From: Luteibacter sp. dw_328
GTDB taxonomy: Bacteria > Pseudomonadota > Gammaproteobacteria > Xanthomonadales > Rhodanobacteraceae
Direction: 5' to 3'
Assembly (NCBI RefSeq): GCF_018449605.1
Contig: NZ_JAAVUW010000004.1
Coordinates: 124,001-188,000 of the forward strand
Length of the DNA stretch: 64,000 nt
This document shows, piece after piece, positions 45,557 to 54,210 of the stretch (position 1 is its first letter; every line of letters begins with the position of its first letter). The notes beneath the pieces are model-generated. The model was not told the DNA's origin and did no database searches. It saw only the letters and a program-made list of their open reading frames with translations. A program made the position numbers and the translations under genes.

Positions 45557-46327
45557 ATGCGCCACCTGATCCTCGCCGCCCTTTTGTTGGCGCCGGCCGC
45601 CGCCATGGCCGACAGCAGCGACTGCAAGTTTCACGCTGACCGCAACCTCGACCTGAATCTCTCTGGCGCGCGCAGCGTGACCTTCGTCACTAACGCGTAC
45701 GATCTTCGCGTGGAAGGGACCGCGCCCGCAGGTAAGGGCACCGTGCGTGGCAAGGCCTGCGCGTCCAGCCAGGACGTCCTGGACACGCTGGTGGTGACTC
45801 AGCGTCGCGAGGGCGACACCCTCCTGGTCGAGTTGACCGACAATCGAGAGGGTCACTGGAGCTTCGGTCACAGCTACAGCGATCTGAAGGTCGATGCGGC
45901 CGTGCCGTCGTCCATTCCGGTCATCATCAATGTCGGTTCGGGTGAGGCGAAGGCGCGTGGTCTGGCGACGCTTGAAAGCTCGGTGGGTTCGGGCGAGCTC
46001 GAGGCGCATGACATCAAGGGTGCTTTCAGCGCGACGGTCGGCTCCGGCGAAGTGAAGATCGACAACACCGGTGCCGTCAATGTCAGCACGGTCGGCTCCG
46101 GCTCGTTCACTGCATCAGGCGTCAGCGGCGGGGTTCACGTCGCCACCGTGGGTTCGGGCGAAGCGAAGCTTCGCGACATCACCGGTGACGTTTCCGTAGG
46201 AACGGTCGGCTCCGGCGAGATCGATGTCGACGGCGTTAAGGGTAACCTCACCGTCAACACGAAGGGCAGTGGCGACGTGTCCCAGCGTGGCGTGACCGGC
46301 AAGGTCGACGTTCCGCGCGATCGCTGA
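45557..46327 (+). CDS. Exported GSG-repeat beta-helix-like protein (DUF4097/DUF2807-like)
   Basis: A 256-residue precursor with a signal peptide (1-18). After about residue 120 it has seven turns of 17-20 residues, each starting GSGE, GSGS or GSGD (for example GSGEAKLRDITGDVSVGTV). This regular beta-strand pattern is that of right-handed beta-helix DUF4097/DUF2807 proteins, which are often found exported or on the surface. The exact function is unknown. The next gene, an anion permease, starts 98 bases later and may be separate. Confidence 0.78.
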   Translation: MRHLILAALLLAPAAAMADSSDCKFHADRNLDLNLSGARSVTFVTNAYDLRVEGTAPAGKGTVRGKACASSQDVLDTLVVTQRREGDTLLVELTDNREGHWSFGHSYSDLKVDAAVPSSIPVIINVGSGEAKARGLATLESSVGSGELEAHDIKGAFSATVGSGEVKIDNTGAVNVSTVGSGSFTASGVSGGVHVATVGSGEAKLRDITGDVSVGTVGSGEIDVDGVKGNLTVNTKGSGDVSQRGVTGKVDVPRDR

Positions 46328-46425
46328 GGCGCGAGTTCCATCGTTCCGCCGCATCGTTGGGGCCTGCACGCCCCGGCGACGCGGACACCCGATATGATCC
46401 CGTCCTGACTCGCGGGATCCTATTC

Positions 46426-47529
46426 ATGACGTGGTTACCCGAATCGTTGCGCGCCCTGCGTCGCGACGTCTTCTTTCTCGTACTTCTGGCGGTGTTGGTC
46501 CTCCTGGTGATCGCCAAGCCGTCGCGCATCCCCGATTGGCCGTCGCTTGTGGACTGGCCGACCATCGCCGCGCTGGCCGGTCTGCTCCTGTTGACCAAAG
46601 CCGTTGAATCCAGTGGCGCGCTCAACGTCGCAGGCCACTGGCTGATCGAACGGACATCCACACGTCGCGTGGCCGCGCTCGGCCTGGTTGCCGCGACAGC
46701 ACTGTTGTCGATGTTCCTCACCAATGACGTCTCATTGTTCGTCATGGTGCCGCTCACCCTGAGCATGTGCCGTATCGCGCGCATGCCCGCGACCCGCCTT
46801 GTCGTGTTCGAGGCGCTCGCGGTGAATGCGGGATCCATGCTCACGCCGATCGGCAACCCGCAGAACCTGTTCCTCTGGCAGCAGTGGAACAACGGATTCG
46901 GCGCCTTCATCTGGGCGATGCTGCCGCTGGTGGCGATCACGCTTGTGTTGTTACTGGTGGTCACGGCGCTCGCCTTCCCTGGCGAGGCGCTTCAGGTGCA
47001 CGAAGAAAGCGAAGAGCGCGTCGACCGGCACATGCTGATCGTCGCCGCGGCGCTCTATGTGCCTTTCCTGATCCTGGCGGACCTGCATCATGCGGCGTGG
47101 GGTCTGCTCGGTGTGCTGGCCGTGTTTCTCGTCTTCCGTCGTCGCATCGTCGCTAGCATCGACTGGGGTCTGTTGTTGACCTTTGTCCTGATGTTCATCG
47201 ACCTGCGGATGCTTGCCGGACTCGATGCGGTGAAGCAGTTTCTTGGCGGACTCGCACTGGAGCAACCCGCCCACCTCTACGCAACAGGCGCACTTGCCTC
47301 GCAGGTCGTCAGCAATGTGCCGGCAGCGATCCTGCTCGCGGAGTATTCAAAGGACTGGCGCACGATTGCCTGGGGGGTGAACGCGGGCGGCTTCGGTTTC
47401 GTGCTGGGCTCGCTGGCGAACCTGATCGCCTTGCGGCTGCTCGGTGAGCGCAAGGCGTGGGCCACGTTCCATCTGTGGTCGCTGCCGTTTTTCGTCGTGA
47501 TCGGGTTGATCGGCTGGGCGTTGCTCTGA
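46426..47529 (+). CDS. Anion permease (SLC13/ArsB-like superfamily)
   Basis: A 367-residue inner-membrane protein with about ten hydrophobic segments. Characteristic stretches are LFLTNDV-type SMFLTNDVSLFVMVPLTL, AGSMLTPIGNPQNLFLW in the first half and ASQVVSNVPAAILLAEYS in the second, which are the paired anion-binding loops of the ion-transporter superfamily (YbiR, ArsB, DASS). The anion cannot be named. The ATG at 46426 is chosen by family start; no strong ribosome binding site. Confidence 0.86.
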   Translation: MTWLPESLRALRRDVFFLVLLAVLVLLVIAKPSRIPDWPSLVDWPTIAALAGLLLLTKAVESSGALNVAGHWLIERTSTRRVAALGLVAATALLSMFLTNDVSLFVMVPLTLSMCRIARMPATRLVVFEALAVNAGSMLTPIGNPQNLFLWQQWNNGFGAFIWAMLPLVAITLVLLLVVTALAFPGEALQVHEESEERVDRHMLIVAAALYVPFLILADLHHAAWGLLGVLAVFLVFRRRIVASIDWGLLLTFVLMFIDLRMLAGLDAVKQFLGGLALEQPAHLYATGALASQVVSNVPAAILLAEYSKDWRTIAWGVNAGGFGFVLGSLANLIALRLLGERKAWATFHLWSLPFFVVIGLIGWALL

Positions 47530-47538
47530 TAGGTACCT

Positions 47539-47670
47539 GTGGGAGCCGCTTCAGCGGCGAAAAGCCAACGGAGCGGTGAAGCCGCCGCTGACATTCGCCG
47601 CTGAAGACTGGGTGCTCGCGGCAACCTTGCCCGCTGCCGCGGGATCGCCGATGAATCGGCTCCTACACAG
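47539..47670. repeat. Composite REP-like element with mixed arms
   Basis: The left arm (47539-47561) is the GCCGCTTCAGCGGC type and the right arm (about 47646-47669) the GCCGATTCATCGGC type, inverted. The left arm continues for 39 bases that recur, with one change, at 54051-54089. Between them are GGGTGCTCGCGG and CGCTGCCGCGGGA as in other composite elements. Confidence 0.82.
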
Positions 47671-47682
47671 AGCGACAGCCCG

Positions 47683-48966
47683 TCAAACTTTACGGTTGCC
47701 GTGGGCGCCGGTGTTGCTGTTGCCCTTGTCGAACTTCGCGATGAAGTCGCGGACATCGGGGTAGACCACGTCGCGCCAGCGGCGGCCGCTGAAGATGCCG
47801 TAGTGACCGGCGCCTTCCACGGTGATGTGCTTCTTGAGCTTCTTCGGGATGCCCTTGCACAGGCCGTGCGCGGCTTCGGTCTGACCGAGACCGGAGATAT
47901 CGTCGAGCTCGCCTTCGATGGTGAGCAGGGCGGTGTTCTTGATCTTCGCCGGCAGGACACGTTCGCCGTGCACGTCCCACGTGCCCATCGGCAGGCGATG
48001 TTCCTGGAATACGGTTTCGATGGTGTCGAGGTAATACTCGGCCGGCATGTCGAGCACGGCGTTGTACTCGTCGTAGAACTTGCGATGCTGCTCGGCGTCG
48101 TCGAGGTCGCCCTTGCGCAGGTTCTCGTAGAAGTCCCAATGCGACATGACGTGGCGGCTGGGGTTCATCGCCAGGAAGCCCGCATGCTGCAGGAAGCCCG
48201 GATAGACCTCGCGACCGGCACCCGGGTACTGATACGGCACCTTGTGGATCAACTGGTTGCGGAACCACGACAGCGGTCGCGTCGTCGCCAGGTTGTCCAC
48301 GCTGGTCGGGCTCTTGCGTGTGTCGATCGGGCCACCCATGAGGGTGAGCGTCAGCGGCGTATCTTCACCGCGAGCGGCCATCAGCGAGACGGCGGCGAGC
48401 ACCGGCACGGTGGGCTGGCACACCGAAACCACGTGCGCGCGATGCACACCGACGTGGCGGATGAACTCTTCGACATAGGAAACGTAGTCCGCCAGCGAGA
48501 ACGAACCTTCGTCGGTGGGAATCATGCGCGCGTCGACCCAGTCGGTGATGTACACCTTGTGGTCGCGCAGCAGCGTGCGCACCGTGTCGCGTAGCAGGGT
48601 GGAGTGGTGGCCCGACAGCGGCGCCACGACCAGCACGGCGGGATCGTTCTTCATGCGATCGACCGTGGCCTGATCGTCGGAGAAGCGCTTGAAGCGCTTC
48701 AGCGTACAGAACGGCTTGGCCATGGCGACCTGCTCCACGATGGCGACATCGTGACCGTGCGCGTGGACCGTATGGATGCCGAACTCGGGCTTTTCGTACG
48801 CCTTGCCCAGCCGGAACATGAGCTCGTACCCGGCAGCGGCGCGGTCGGCGCCAGGCATGCGGGCAAACGGGCTGGCGACATCGCCAAACATCTTCGCACT
48901 CGCTTCAGCCCAGTAGGTCAGGGGGCTGAGCATCGAGCGTTGGAATTCGTGCATGAGATAGAGCAT
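47683..48966 (-). CDS. phaZ: Intracellular polyhydroxyalkanoate depolymerase
   Basis: A 427-residue alpha/beta hydrolase of the intracellular native-PHB depolymerase family (Ralstonia PhaZ1 type). The nucleophile is Cys in HVVSVCQPTVPVLAAV, which is characteristic of this family; the catalytic Asp is in EGELDDISG and the His in VEGAGHYGIFSGRRW. The N-terminus LYLMHEFQRSMLSP is also typical. No phaC or phasin gene lies nearby. Confidence 0.92.
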   Translation of the reverse strand: MLYLMHEFQRSMLSPLTYWAEASAKMFGDVASPFARMPGADRAAAGYELMFRLGKAYEKPEFGIHTVHAHGHDVAIVEQVAMAKPFCTLKRFKRFSDDQATVDRMKNDPAVLVVAPLSGHHSTLLRDTVRTLLRDHKVYITDWVDARMIPTDEGSFSLADYVSYVEEFIRHVGVHRAHVVSVCQPTVPVLAAVSLMAARGEDTPLTLTLMGGPIDTRKSPTSVDNLATTRPLSWFRNQLIHKVPYQYPGAGREVYPGFLQHAGFLAMNPSRHVMSHWDFYENLRKGDLDDAEQHRKFYDEYNAVLDMPAEYYLDTIETVFQEHRLPMGTWDVHGERVLPAKIKNTALLTIEGELDDISGLGQTEAAHGLCKGIPKKLKKHITVEGAGHYGIFSGRRWRDVVYPDVRDFIAKFDKGNSNTGAHGNRKV

Positions 48967-49046
48967 GCATGGTCCGGGGGGCGGGGAGGTGGCGCATCAT
49001 AACCACTTGCGCCGCGTCATGTGTAAAGCCCCTGTTTTTGCTCGAT

Positions 49047-49811
49047 TTAAACGCCGGCCTTGCGGCAGACCAGCAGAACTTCGTCTACGCCCGGCGCCGG
49101 CGCGAAGCCCGGCGTGAAGGCCAGGGCCTTCTGGAAACGCACGCCAAGGGGCATGAAAACCTTGTTGTACCACCACATGGCGCGGGCTCGCTGATTGGTC
49201 AGGTACCACTGGCCCAGGTCGAGCAGCTTCGAGGATTTGGGCTGCATGCCGTAGACGGCGCTGCGTTCGATGGTGAAGCCGTGCCGCGCCAGCAGGGCCC
49301 GGATGGCCTCGGGCTCGTAGCGACGGTAATGGCCGACGAAGTCGTCGAAGGCGGTCCAGGCCTCGGGATGGAGGGGCACCGAGAGCAGCAGCCGGGCGCC
49401 AGGCTCGGCCACACGAGCGAGCTCGCCCAGGGCCCCTTCGTCGTCCACTACGTGCTCGAGAATGTCGAAGGCGCAGACGAAGTCGAAACTGCCGTCCCGG
49501 AAAGGCAGCGCGCCGATCATGGCGTTGGCGACCTTCGCGCCATGCCGGGAGAGCTCCGCCAGGGCCGGTCGGCTGAGGTCGACGAACTGGGTATCCGCCA
49601 GCGGAAGCCGCGGGCGCAGGCCCGGTGCGACTTCGAGCCGCCGGCTGGTCTGCGCCGTCAGTTCCGCCACCAGCGGCCAGGTATTGAAACGCTCCGGTGC
49701 GAACAACTTCGCTTCCGACCAGAGCGCGTCATAGAAGCGCTTGTTGCTGCCGATCAGGTCGGCATCGGTGCGTGGGGCAGGCGGGCCCGAGGTAAAGGAT
49801 GCAGCGGTCAT
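49047..49811 (-). CDS. SAM-dependent methyltransferase (class I)
   Basis: A 254-residue methyltransferase. The Rossmann motif I region is RRLEVAPGLRPRLPLADTQFVD, motif II is NAMIGALPFRDGSFDFVCAFDILEHVVDDEGALGEL in several parts, and the later VPLHPEAWTAFDDFVGHYRRY resembles ubiquinone/menaquinone- and tail-glycan-type methyltransferases. The substrate is unknown. GAGGT lies six bases before the ATG at 49811. It stands 31 bases after the iorB-like gene in the same direction. Confidence 0.85.
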   Translation of the reverse strand: MTAASFTSGPPAPRTDADLIGSNKRFYDALWSEAKLFAPERFNTWPLVAELTAQTSRRLEVAPGLRPRLPLADTQFVDLSRPALAELSRHGAKVANAMIGALPFRDGSFDFVCAFDILEHVVDDEGALGELARVAEPGARLLLSVPLHPEAWTAFDDFVGHYRRYEPEAIRALLARHGFTIERSAVYGMQPKSSKLLDLGQWYLTNQRARAMWWYNKVFMPLGVRFQKALAFTPGFAPAPGVDEVLLVCRKAGV

Positions 49812-49841
49812 GCGGTACCTCGGGCGGTGAAAAGCGATGGA

Positions 49842-52118
49842 TCAGCGCAGGCGGGCAAATTCGCGAAGAAGCGGCAGGCGACGCACGCGCACGGCCGTGG
49901 CTCGAAACACCGCATTTGCCAGCGCCGGTGCCGCCGAGGGTACGCCGATCACGCTGGCGCCGGTGGGCTCCGCCGTTGACGGCACGATGACCGTCTCGAT
50001 CTCGTAGGGCAGCGGTTGCGTGGTGGCGATCGGGTAGTCGTGGAAGCCGGTCTGCTGCACCTTACCGTCCTTGACCGTGATGGCGAGGTTCAGGGCGGTG
50101 GAAAGCGCATCCATCGTCGCGCCCTGCAACTGCGCTTCGAGACCGAGGGGATTGATGGCGCGGCCGACATCGGCCACGCAGACCACGCGGTGGATGTCGA
50201 TGCCGTCGGCCGTGGGAGCCACTTCAATCGCGTGTGCCACGTAGGCGCCGAAAACGTAGGCACACGCGATGCCCAGGCCGTTTTCGCTGCGCAGCCAGCG
50301 GCTCCAGTCGATCTTGTCGGCCGCCAGCTTGAGCACGTTGGCCAGGCGCGCGGTGTCGATCGGACCGCCGCGGCCGCTATACGGCAACTGGCGGGCGTCG
50401 CCGAGCATGGCGAGGCGGAAATCGAGCGGATTGGCCTTGACCGCGTGGGCCAGTTCGTCGATGAAACTTTCCGAGGCGAAGGTGGGCGTCACGTGCGGTG
50501 AGCCGCGCCATTCGCCTCGTGCAAGCTTCGAATCGAGCGGATACCAGTCGCTGCGGAAGTTCGGCACCAGGCCGGCCGGCAGGGCGTCGGCGACCAGTTC
50601 CGACTGCCACAGGCGATTGTCGGGCGTGGCCCGGCCGACGAGGGCGGACGGGCTGGCCATGCGCTGGTGCCATCCGATGACTTTCTTGCCCTTGTCGAGC
50701 GAGGCATTGAGGCGATGCACGGCCATCGGCCGGTAATAGTCGCGAGCGAGGTCGTCATCGCGGGTCCAGAGGACCTTCAGCGGGCGATTGCGGATCGCAT
50801 CGTCTTTTTTGGCGAGGGCGATGGCCATCGCCTCGGCGATGTAATCCTGCTCGAGCCGGCGACCGAAACCGCCGCCGCCGCGCGGGACCTGGATGTCGAT
50901 CTGGTCCGGGCGGAAACCGGTCATCCGCTGCACCACCGTGTAAACCTGGCGCGGCGACTGGGTCGCGGCGATCACGGTCACGCTGGTGTCCGGATCGAGG
51001 CGAACGACACAGTTAGGCGTTTCCGCCGTCGCATGCGCCACCCACGGCTGAAAATACGTCGCCTCGAGAGCCCGCGCCGCTTTCTTGCGTGCGCTGGCGA
51101 TGTCGCCGTCTTCGCGCACGATGGTGGGCGTGCCGGCGTCGTCGCCGAAGAGATCCAGCGCCTTCTGTTCCAGCACGGAAGCAGAGGGTTCCGGGGCGTC
51201 GCCGGCCTTCCAGGTCGCCTTGAGCGCGGCGCGGCCGGCGAGTGCCGACCAGGTGTCCTGGGCCAGCACGGCCAGCGCCGGCGCCTGCGCGGTCATACCT
51301 TGCGTTTGCCCCTGTTCGGGCGTGATGTCGATGACGGCATAGACGCCGTTGATGGCCTTTGCCGCATCGCGGTCCGCCGTGTCGAGCGTGCCACCGGGGT
51401 AGGGGCACCGGGCGATCACGGCGATCACGGGATTGCCGACGCTGTCGTCCAGCGCGTAACGCAGCGAGCCCGTGACCACGGCCTTGGCGTCTACGTCGCC
51501 CGCCGGCTGGCCGATCAGCGTGTAGCGTTCGGGCTGTTTGAGCGGCGGCAGGGTCGTGGGCGCGTCGATGCCGGCGGCGGCCGCGGCGAGATCGGCGTAG
51601 GAAATGGTGCGACCGTCCGCAGCAACGGCCATGCCGTTCTCGCCGCGAAGTTGGTCGGCGGGCACGCCGAGGCGCCGTGCGGCGGCCTGCAGCAACAGCC
51701 ACCGTGCCAATGCGCCGGCCTGACGCAGGTCGGCCCAGGCGGCGGGAATACTGGTGGCGTCGCCGCTACGCTGGCGACCGTAGGTGAAACGCGGCTCGCC
51801 GTTACCCTGTTCTACCCCGAGCCCGAGCGGCTCGACGACGACGAGGCTCCAGTCGGCGCTCATTTCTTCGGCGATGATCCGCGCCAGCGATGTCGACGTG
51901 CCTTCCCCGTTGTCCGGGTCGCGTACGCCAATGAAGATACGGCCGTCCGCGGCCACGCGCAGGTACGGGCCGACCTGGCTCCAGGCATCGCCGAGGAGGG
52001 CAACCGGTGTGGGGCGATCGAGCGCTTCGGCGCTGCCGATGCCGATGACCAGCGCACCCGCGGTGCCGGCGGCATACCTCAGGAAGCGGCGGCGGGAAAG
52101 ACGGACTTCGCCGCTCAT
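49842..52118 (-). CDS. Molybdenum hydroxylase large subunit (IorB/xanthine dehydrogenase family)
   Basis: A 758-residue molybdopterin-cytosine-dinucleotide enzyme subunit. The N-terminus has a Tat signal (SRRRFLRYAAGTAGALVIG), so the complex should be exported folded. Cofactor-binding stretches include GEGTSTSLARIIAEEMSADW, GGGGFGRRLEQDYIAEA and GVPSAAPALANAVFRAT with the catalytic Glu/Asn region. It resembles isoquinoline 1-oxidoreductase beta subunits and membrane-associated aldehyde dehydrogenases. The natural substrate is unknown. The ATG overlaps the iron-sulfur subunit stop (ATGA). Confidence 0.9.
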   Translation of the reverse strand: MSGEVRLSRRRFLRYAAGTAGALVIGIGSAEALDRPTPVALLGDAWSQVGPYLRVAADGRIFIGVRDPDNGEGTSTSLARIIAEEMSADWSLVVVEPLGLGVEQGNGEPRFTYGRQRSGDATSIPAAWADLRQAGALARWLLLQAAARRLGVPADQLRGENGMAVAADGRTISYADLAAAAAGIDAPTTLPPLKQPERYTLIGQPAGDVDAKAVVTGSLRYALDDSVGNPVIAVIARCPYPGGTLDTADRDAAKAINGVYAVIDITPEQGQTQGMTAQAPALAVLAQDTWSALAGRAALKATWKAGDAPEPSASVLEQKALDLFGDDAGTPTIVREDGDIASARKKAARALEATYFQPWVAHATAETPNCVVRLDPDTSVTVIAATQSPRQVYTVVQRMTGFRPDQIDIQVPRGGGGFGRRLEQDYIAEAMAIALAKKDDAIRNRPLKVLWTRDDDLARDYYRPMAVHRLNASLDKGKKVIGWHQRMASPSALVGRATPDNRLWQSELVADALPAGLVPNFRSDWYPLDSKLARGEWRGSPHVTPTFASESFIDELAHAVKANPLDFRLAMLGDARQLPYSGRGGPIDTARLANVLKLAADKIDWSRWLRSENGLGIACAYVFGAYVAHAIEVAPTADGIDIHRVVCVADVGRAINPLGLEAQLQGATMDALSTALNLAITVKDGKVQQTGFHDYPIATTQPLPYEIETVIVPSTAEPTGASVIGVPSAAPALANAVFRATAVRVRRLPLLREFARLR

Positions 52119-52660
52119 GCCTTGTCCTTCATCGTACCCGCGGCGCGCTTGATCGCCTTGCGAATCCGGCCATAGCTGCCGCACCGGCAGAGGTTGCCGA
52201 TCTTGTCGATGTCCGCGTCCGACGGATTCTTCTGGCGGGAGAGCAGGTCCACCGCGGCCATGATCTGGCCGGGCTGGCAGAAGCCACACATGATGGCGTC
52301 TTCGTCGATCCAGGCCTGCTGCACCGGGTGCAGCTTGCCGTCAGCGCCGGCCAGGCCTTCGACCGTGGTCACGCGCTTGCCGCTCATTTTTTCCATTTTC
52401 GTCTGGCAGGCGGCGATGGCCTTGCCGTCGACGATCACCGTGCAGAAACCGCAGTCGCCCTGGTCGCAGCCGTATTTGGCGCCGGTAAGGCGAAGCACGT
52501 CGCGCAGGTACCAGAGCAGGGGCATGCCCGCCTCGCCCGTGTGGCGATAGCGCTTGTCGTTGACGATGAGGTCGATGCCTTCACGTACGGGCTTGGGTGC
52601 CGGTTGATTGGCATCCTTGTTGGGGACGGGTACGGGGGACGTCGGGCCTTGCTGTGCCAT
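52115..52660 (-). CDS. 2Fe-2S subunit of molybdenum hydroxylase (IorA-like)
   Basis: A 181-residue small subunit that passes electrons from the molybdenum site. The plant-type cluster is in CDQGDCGFCTVIVDG and AIAAC, and the second cluster in CGFCQPGQIMAAVDLL and NLCRCGSYGRIRKAI. An N-terminal extension of about 25 residues (MAQQGPTSPVP on) precedes the domain. AGGA is upstream of the ATG. It is the first gene of the two-gene operon. No third FAD subunit is present, as in IorAB. Confidence 0.92.
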   Translation of the reverse strand: MAQQGPTSPVPVPNKDANQPAPKPVREGIDLIVNDKRYRHTGEAGMPLLWYLRDVLRLTGAKYGCDQGDCGFCTVIVDGKAIAACQTKMEKMSGKRVTTVEGLAGADGKLHPVQQAWIDEDAIMCGFCQPGQIMAAVDLLSRQKNPSDADIDKIGNLCRCGSYGRIRKAIKRAAGTMKDKA

Positions 52661-52707
52661 CTGCTTTCCTCAGCTGAACCGGGCCATTGTGGCATCGGTG
52701 CCCTTGT

Positions 52708-54021
52708 TCAGCGAGTCACTTTACTGAACAGACGTCGCCACACGGCGTATACGGGCAGGCCGGCGAGGACGACGAGACAGACCACACCCGCGCTGAGCGG
52801 CTTGTCCAGGCTGTAAGCCACGACCACACCGATGACCGCGACGAGGAACAGAAGGGGTAGCAGTGGATAGGCAGGTGTGGCAAAAACCGGGCGTTCGCTG
52901 CTGCGTCGGCGGTACCAGAACAGCGTGGCAATGGTGACGGCATACGCCGCCCAGTCACCGAACGTGGCGAAGTCCAGCAATTGGCCGTAATTGGCCAGCA
53001 GGACCAACACGATCGCCCACGCCGAAAGCATCATGAGCGCGATGTTCGGGGTGCGGTAGCGCGGGTGCAGGCGTGCCACGCTGGAGAAGAACAGCCCGTC
53101 CTGCCCCATCACCTGCAGCACGCGCGCACCGGCGACCAGGGTGATGTTGCAAAAGCCGAGGGTGGAAATGGCGATGCCGATGGCGATCAGCTTCGCACCC
53201 GGCGCGCCGAACACGCGGCTCATCACGTCGGCGGCGGGCGCGTTGCTGTTGGCCAGCCCGTCGTGGCCGAGGACGGCAAGGTACGCGTAATTCACCAGCA
53301 CGTAGGCGGCGATCACCACGACCATGCCGACGACCAGGGCGCGGGGAAGGGTGCGCTGCGGATCGCGCACTTCGCCAGCGAGGTTGTTGAGATAGCTGAA
53401 GCCGGAGAAGGCGAACAGCACGGGCAGCAGGGCGCCGGCCAGCGAGCCGGTGACCGCGGTAGGACTGGTGGCCAGTGCCTGCGTCGTGCCGACTCCGGCG
53501 AAGGCCAGCCCGGTGACGACGAGCACGGCGATGGCGGCCAGCTTGAGGATTGCGAAGACGTTCTGTACCTGGGCGCCGAAGCGGATGCCGAACAGGTTGA
53601 TGCCGGTGACGAAGACCAGGGCGCCTGCCGCGAGTGGCTTGACCAGGCCAGGGGAGAGGCCGAAGACGGAGGTCGCATAGCTACCGAAGATGGTGGCCAC
53701 GGCGGCGGCACTGCCGCTGTAGATCACCAGCAGCATCGTCCAGCCGAACAAGAATCCGGCGAGCCTGCCGAACGCCTCACGCAGGTAGACATAGCTGCCA
53801 CCCGCTTCGGGGCGACGCGCCCCGAGTTCGGCGTAGCAAAGGCAGCCGATCAGGGTGAGCAGGCCGCCAGCCACCCACAGGCTGAGCAAGACCCAGCCCG
53901 AGGCGGTGCGCTGCGCGACGATGCCCGGATTAAGGAAGATGCCGCCGCCGATGATGCCGCCGACGACGATGAGCGCGGCGTCCATGAGGGTCAGGCGACG
54001 GGCGTATCCGGGATTTTCCAT
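52708..54021 (-). CDS. APC-family amino acid permease
   Basis: A 437-residue inner-membrane transporter with about twelve hydrophobic segments. Family features are the GxGIF-like start DAALIVVGGIIGGGIFLNPG, CYAELGARRPEAGGSYVYLREAFG and LNNLAGEVRDPQRTLPRAL. It is closest to the LAT/APA branch that exchanges or takes up amino acids. The start at 54021 is used because upstream codons run antisense to the lysC/lysA gene. Substrate not assigned. Confidence 0.9.
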   Translation of the reverse strand: MENPGYARRLTLMDAALIVVGGIIGGGIFLNPGIVAQRTASGWVLLSLWVAGGLLTLIGCLCYAELGARRPEAGGSYVYLREAFGRLAGFLFGWTMLLVIYSGSAAAVATIFGSYATSVFGLSPGLVKPLAAGALVFVTGINLFGIRFGAQVQNVFAILKLAAIAVLVVTGLAFAGVGTTQALATSPTAVTGSLAGALLPVLFAFSGFSYLNNLAGEVRDPQRTLPRALVVGMVVVIAAYVLVNYAYLAVLGHDGLANSNAPAADVMSRVFGAPGAKLIAIGIAISTLGFCNITLVAGARVLQVMGQDGLFFSSVARLHPRYRTPNIALMMLSAWAIVLVLLANYGQLLDFATFGDWAAYAVTIATLFWYRRRSSERPVFATPAYPLLPLLFLVAVIGVVVAYSLDKPLSAGVVCLVVLAGLPVYAVWRRLFSKVTR

Positions 54022-54050
54022 AGAGGAGCGGCGGCCTTCGTATATGAAAT

Positions 54051-54089
54051 GTAGGAGCCGCTTCAGCGGCGAAAAGCCAACGGAGCGGT
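54051..54089. repeat. REP-like repeat with extended tail
   Basis: A GCCGCTTCAGCGGC copy followed by GAAAAGCCAACGGAGCGGT. The same 39-base sequence, with one substitution, is at 47539-47577. It lies between the permease gene and the divergent lysC/lysA fusion. Confidence 0.8.
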
Positions 54090-54210
54090 CTAGCCGCAAA
54101 GGCCATCGCCGGCATAGCCGGCTCTCACAATCATGCCATGTCAGCCCCCCACATTGCCTTTTTTTCGTTGCAGCGCAACACTTCGGGGGATTTTCACTGC
54201 AAAGAATCCC

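Noticed and set aside
50667-52175. 502-codon plus-strand frame within the molybdenum hydroxylase genes
   Set aside because: Antisense to genes with clear cofactor motifs.
54090-54210. Lysine riboswitch ahead of the lysC/lysA fusion
   Set aside because: The leader is short and holds none of the conserved lysine-box blocks.
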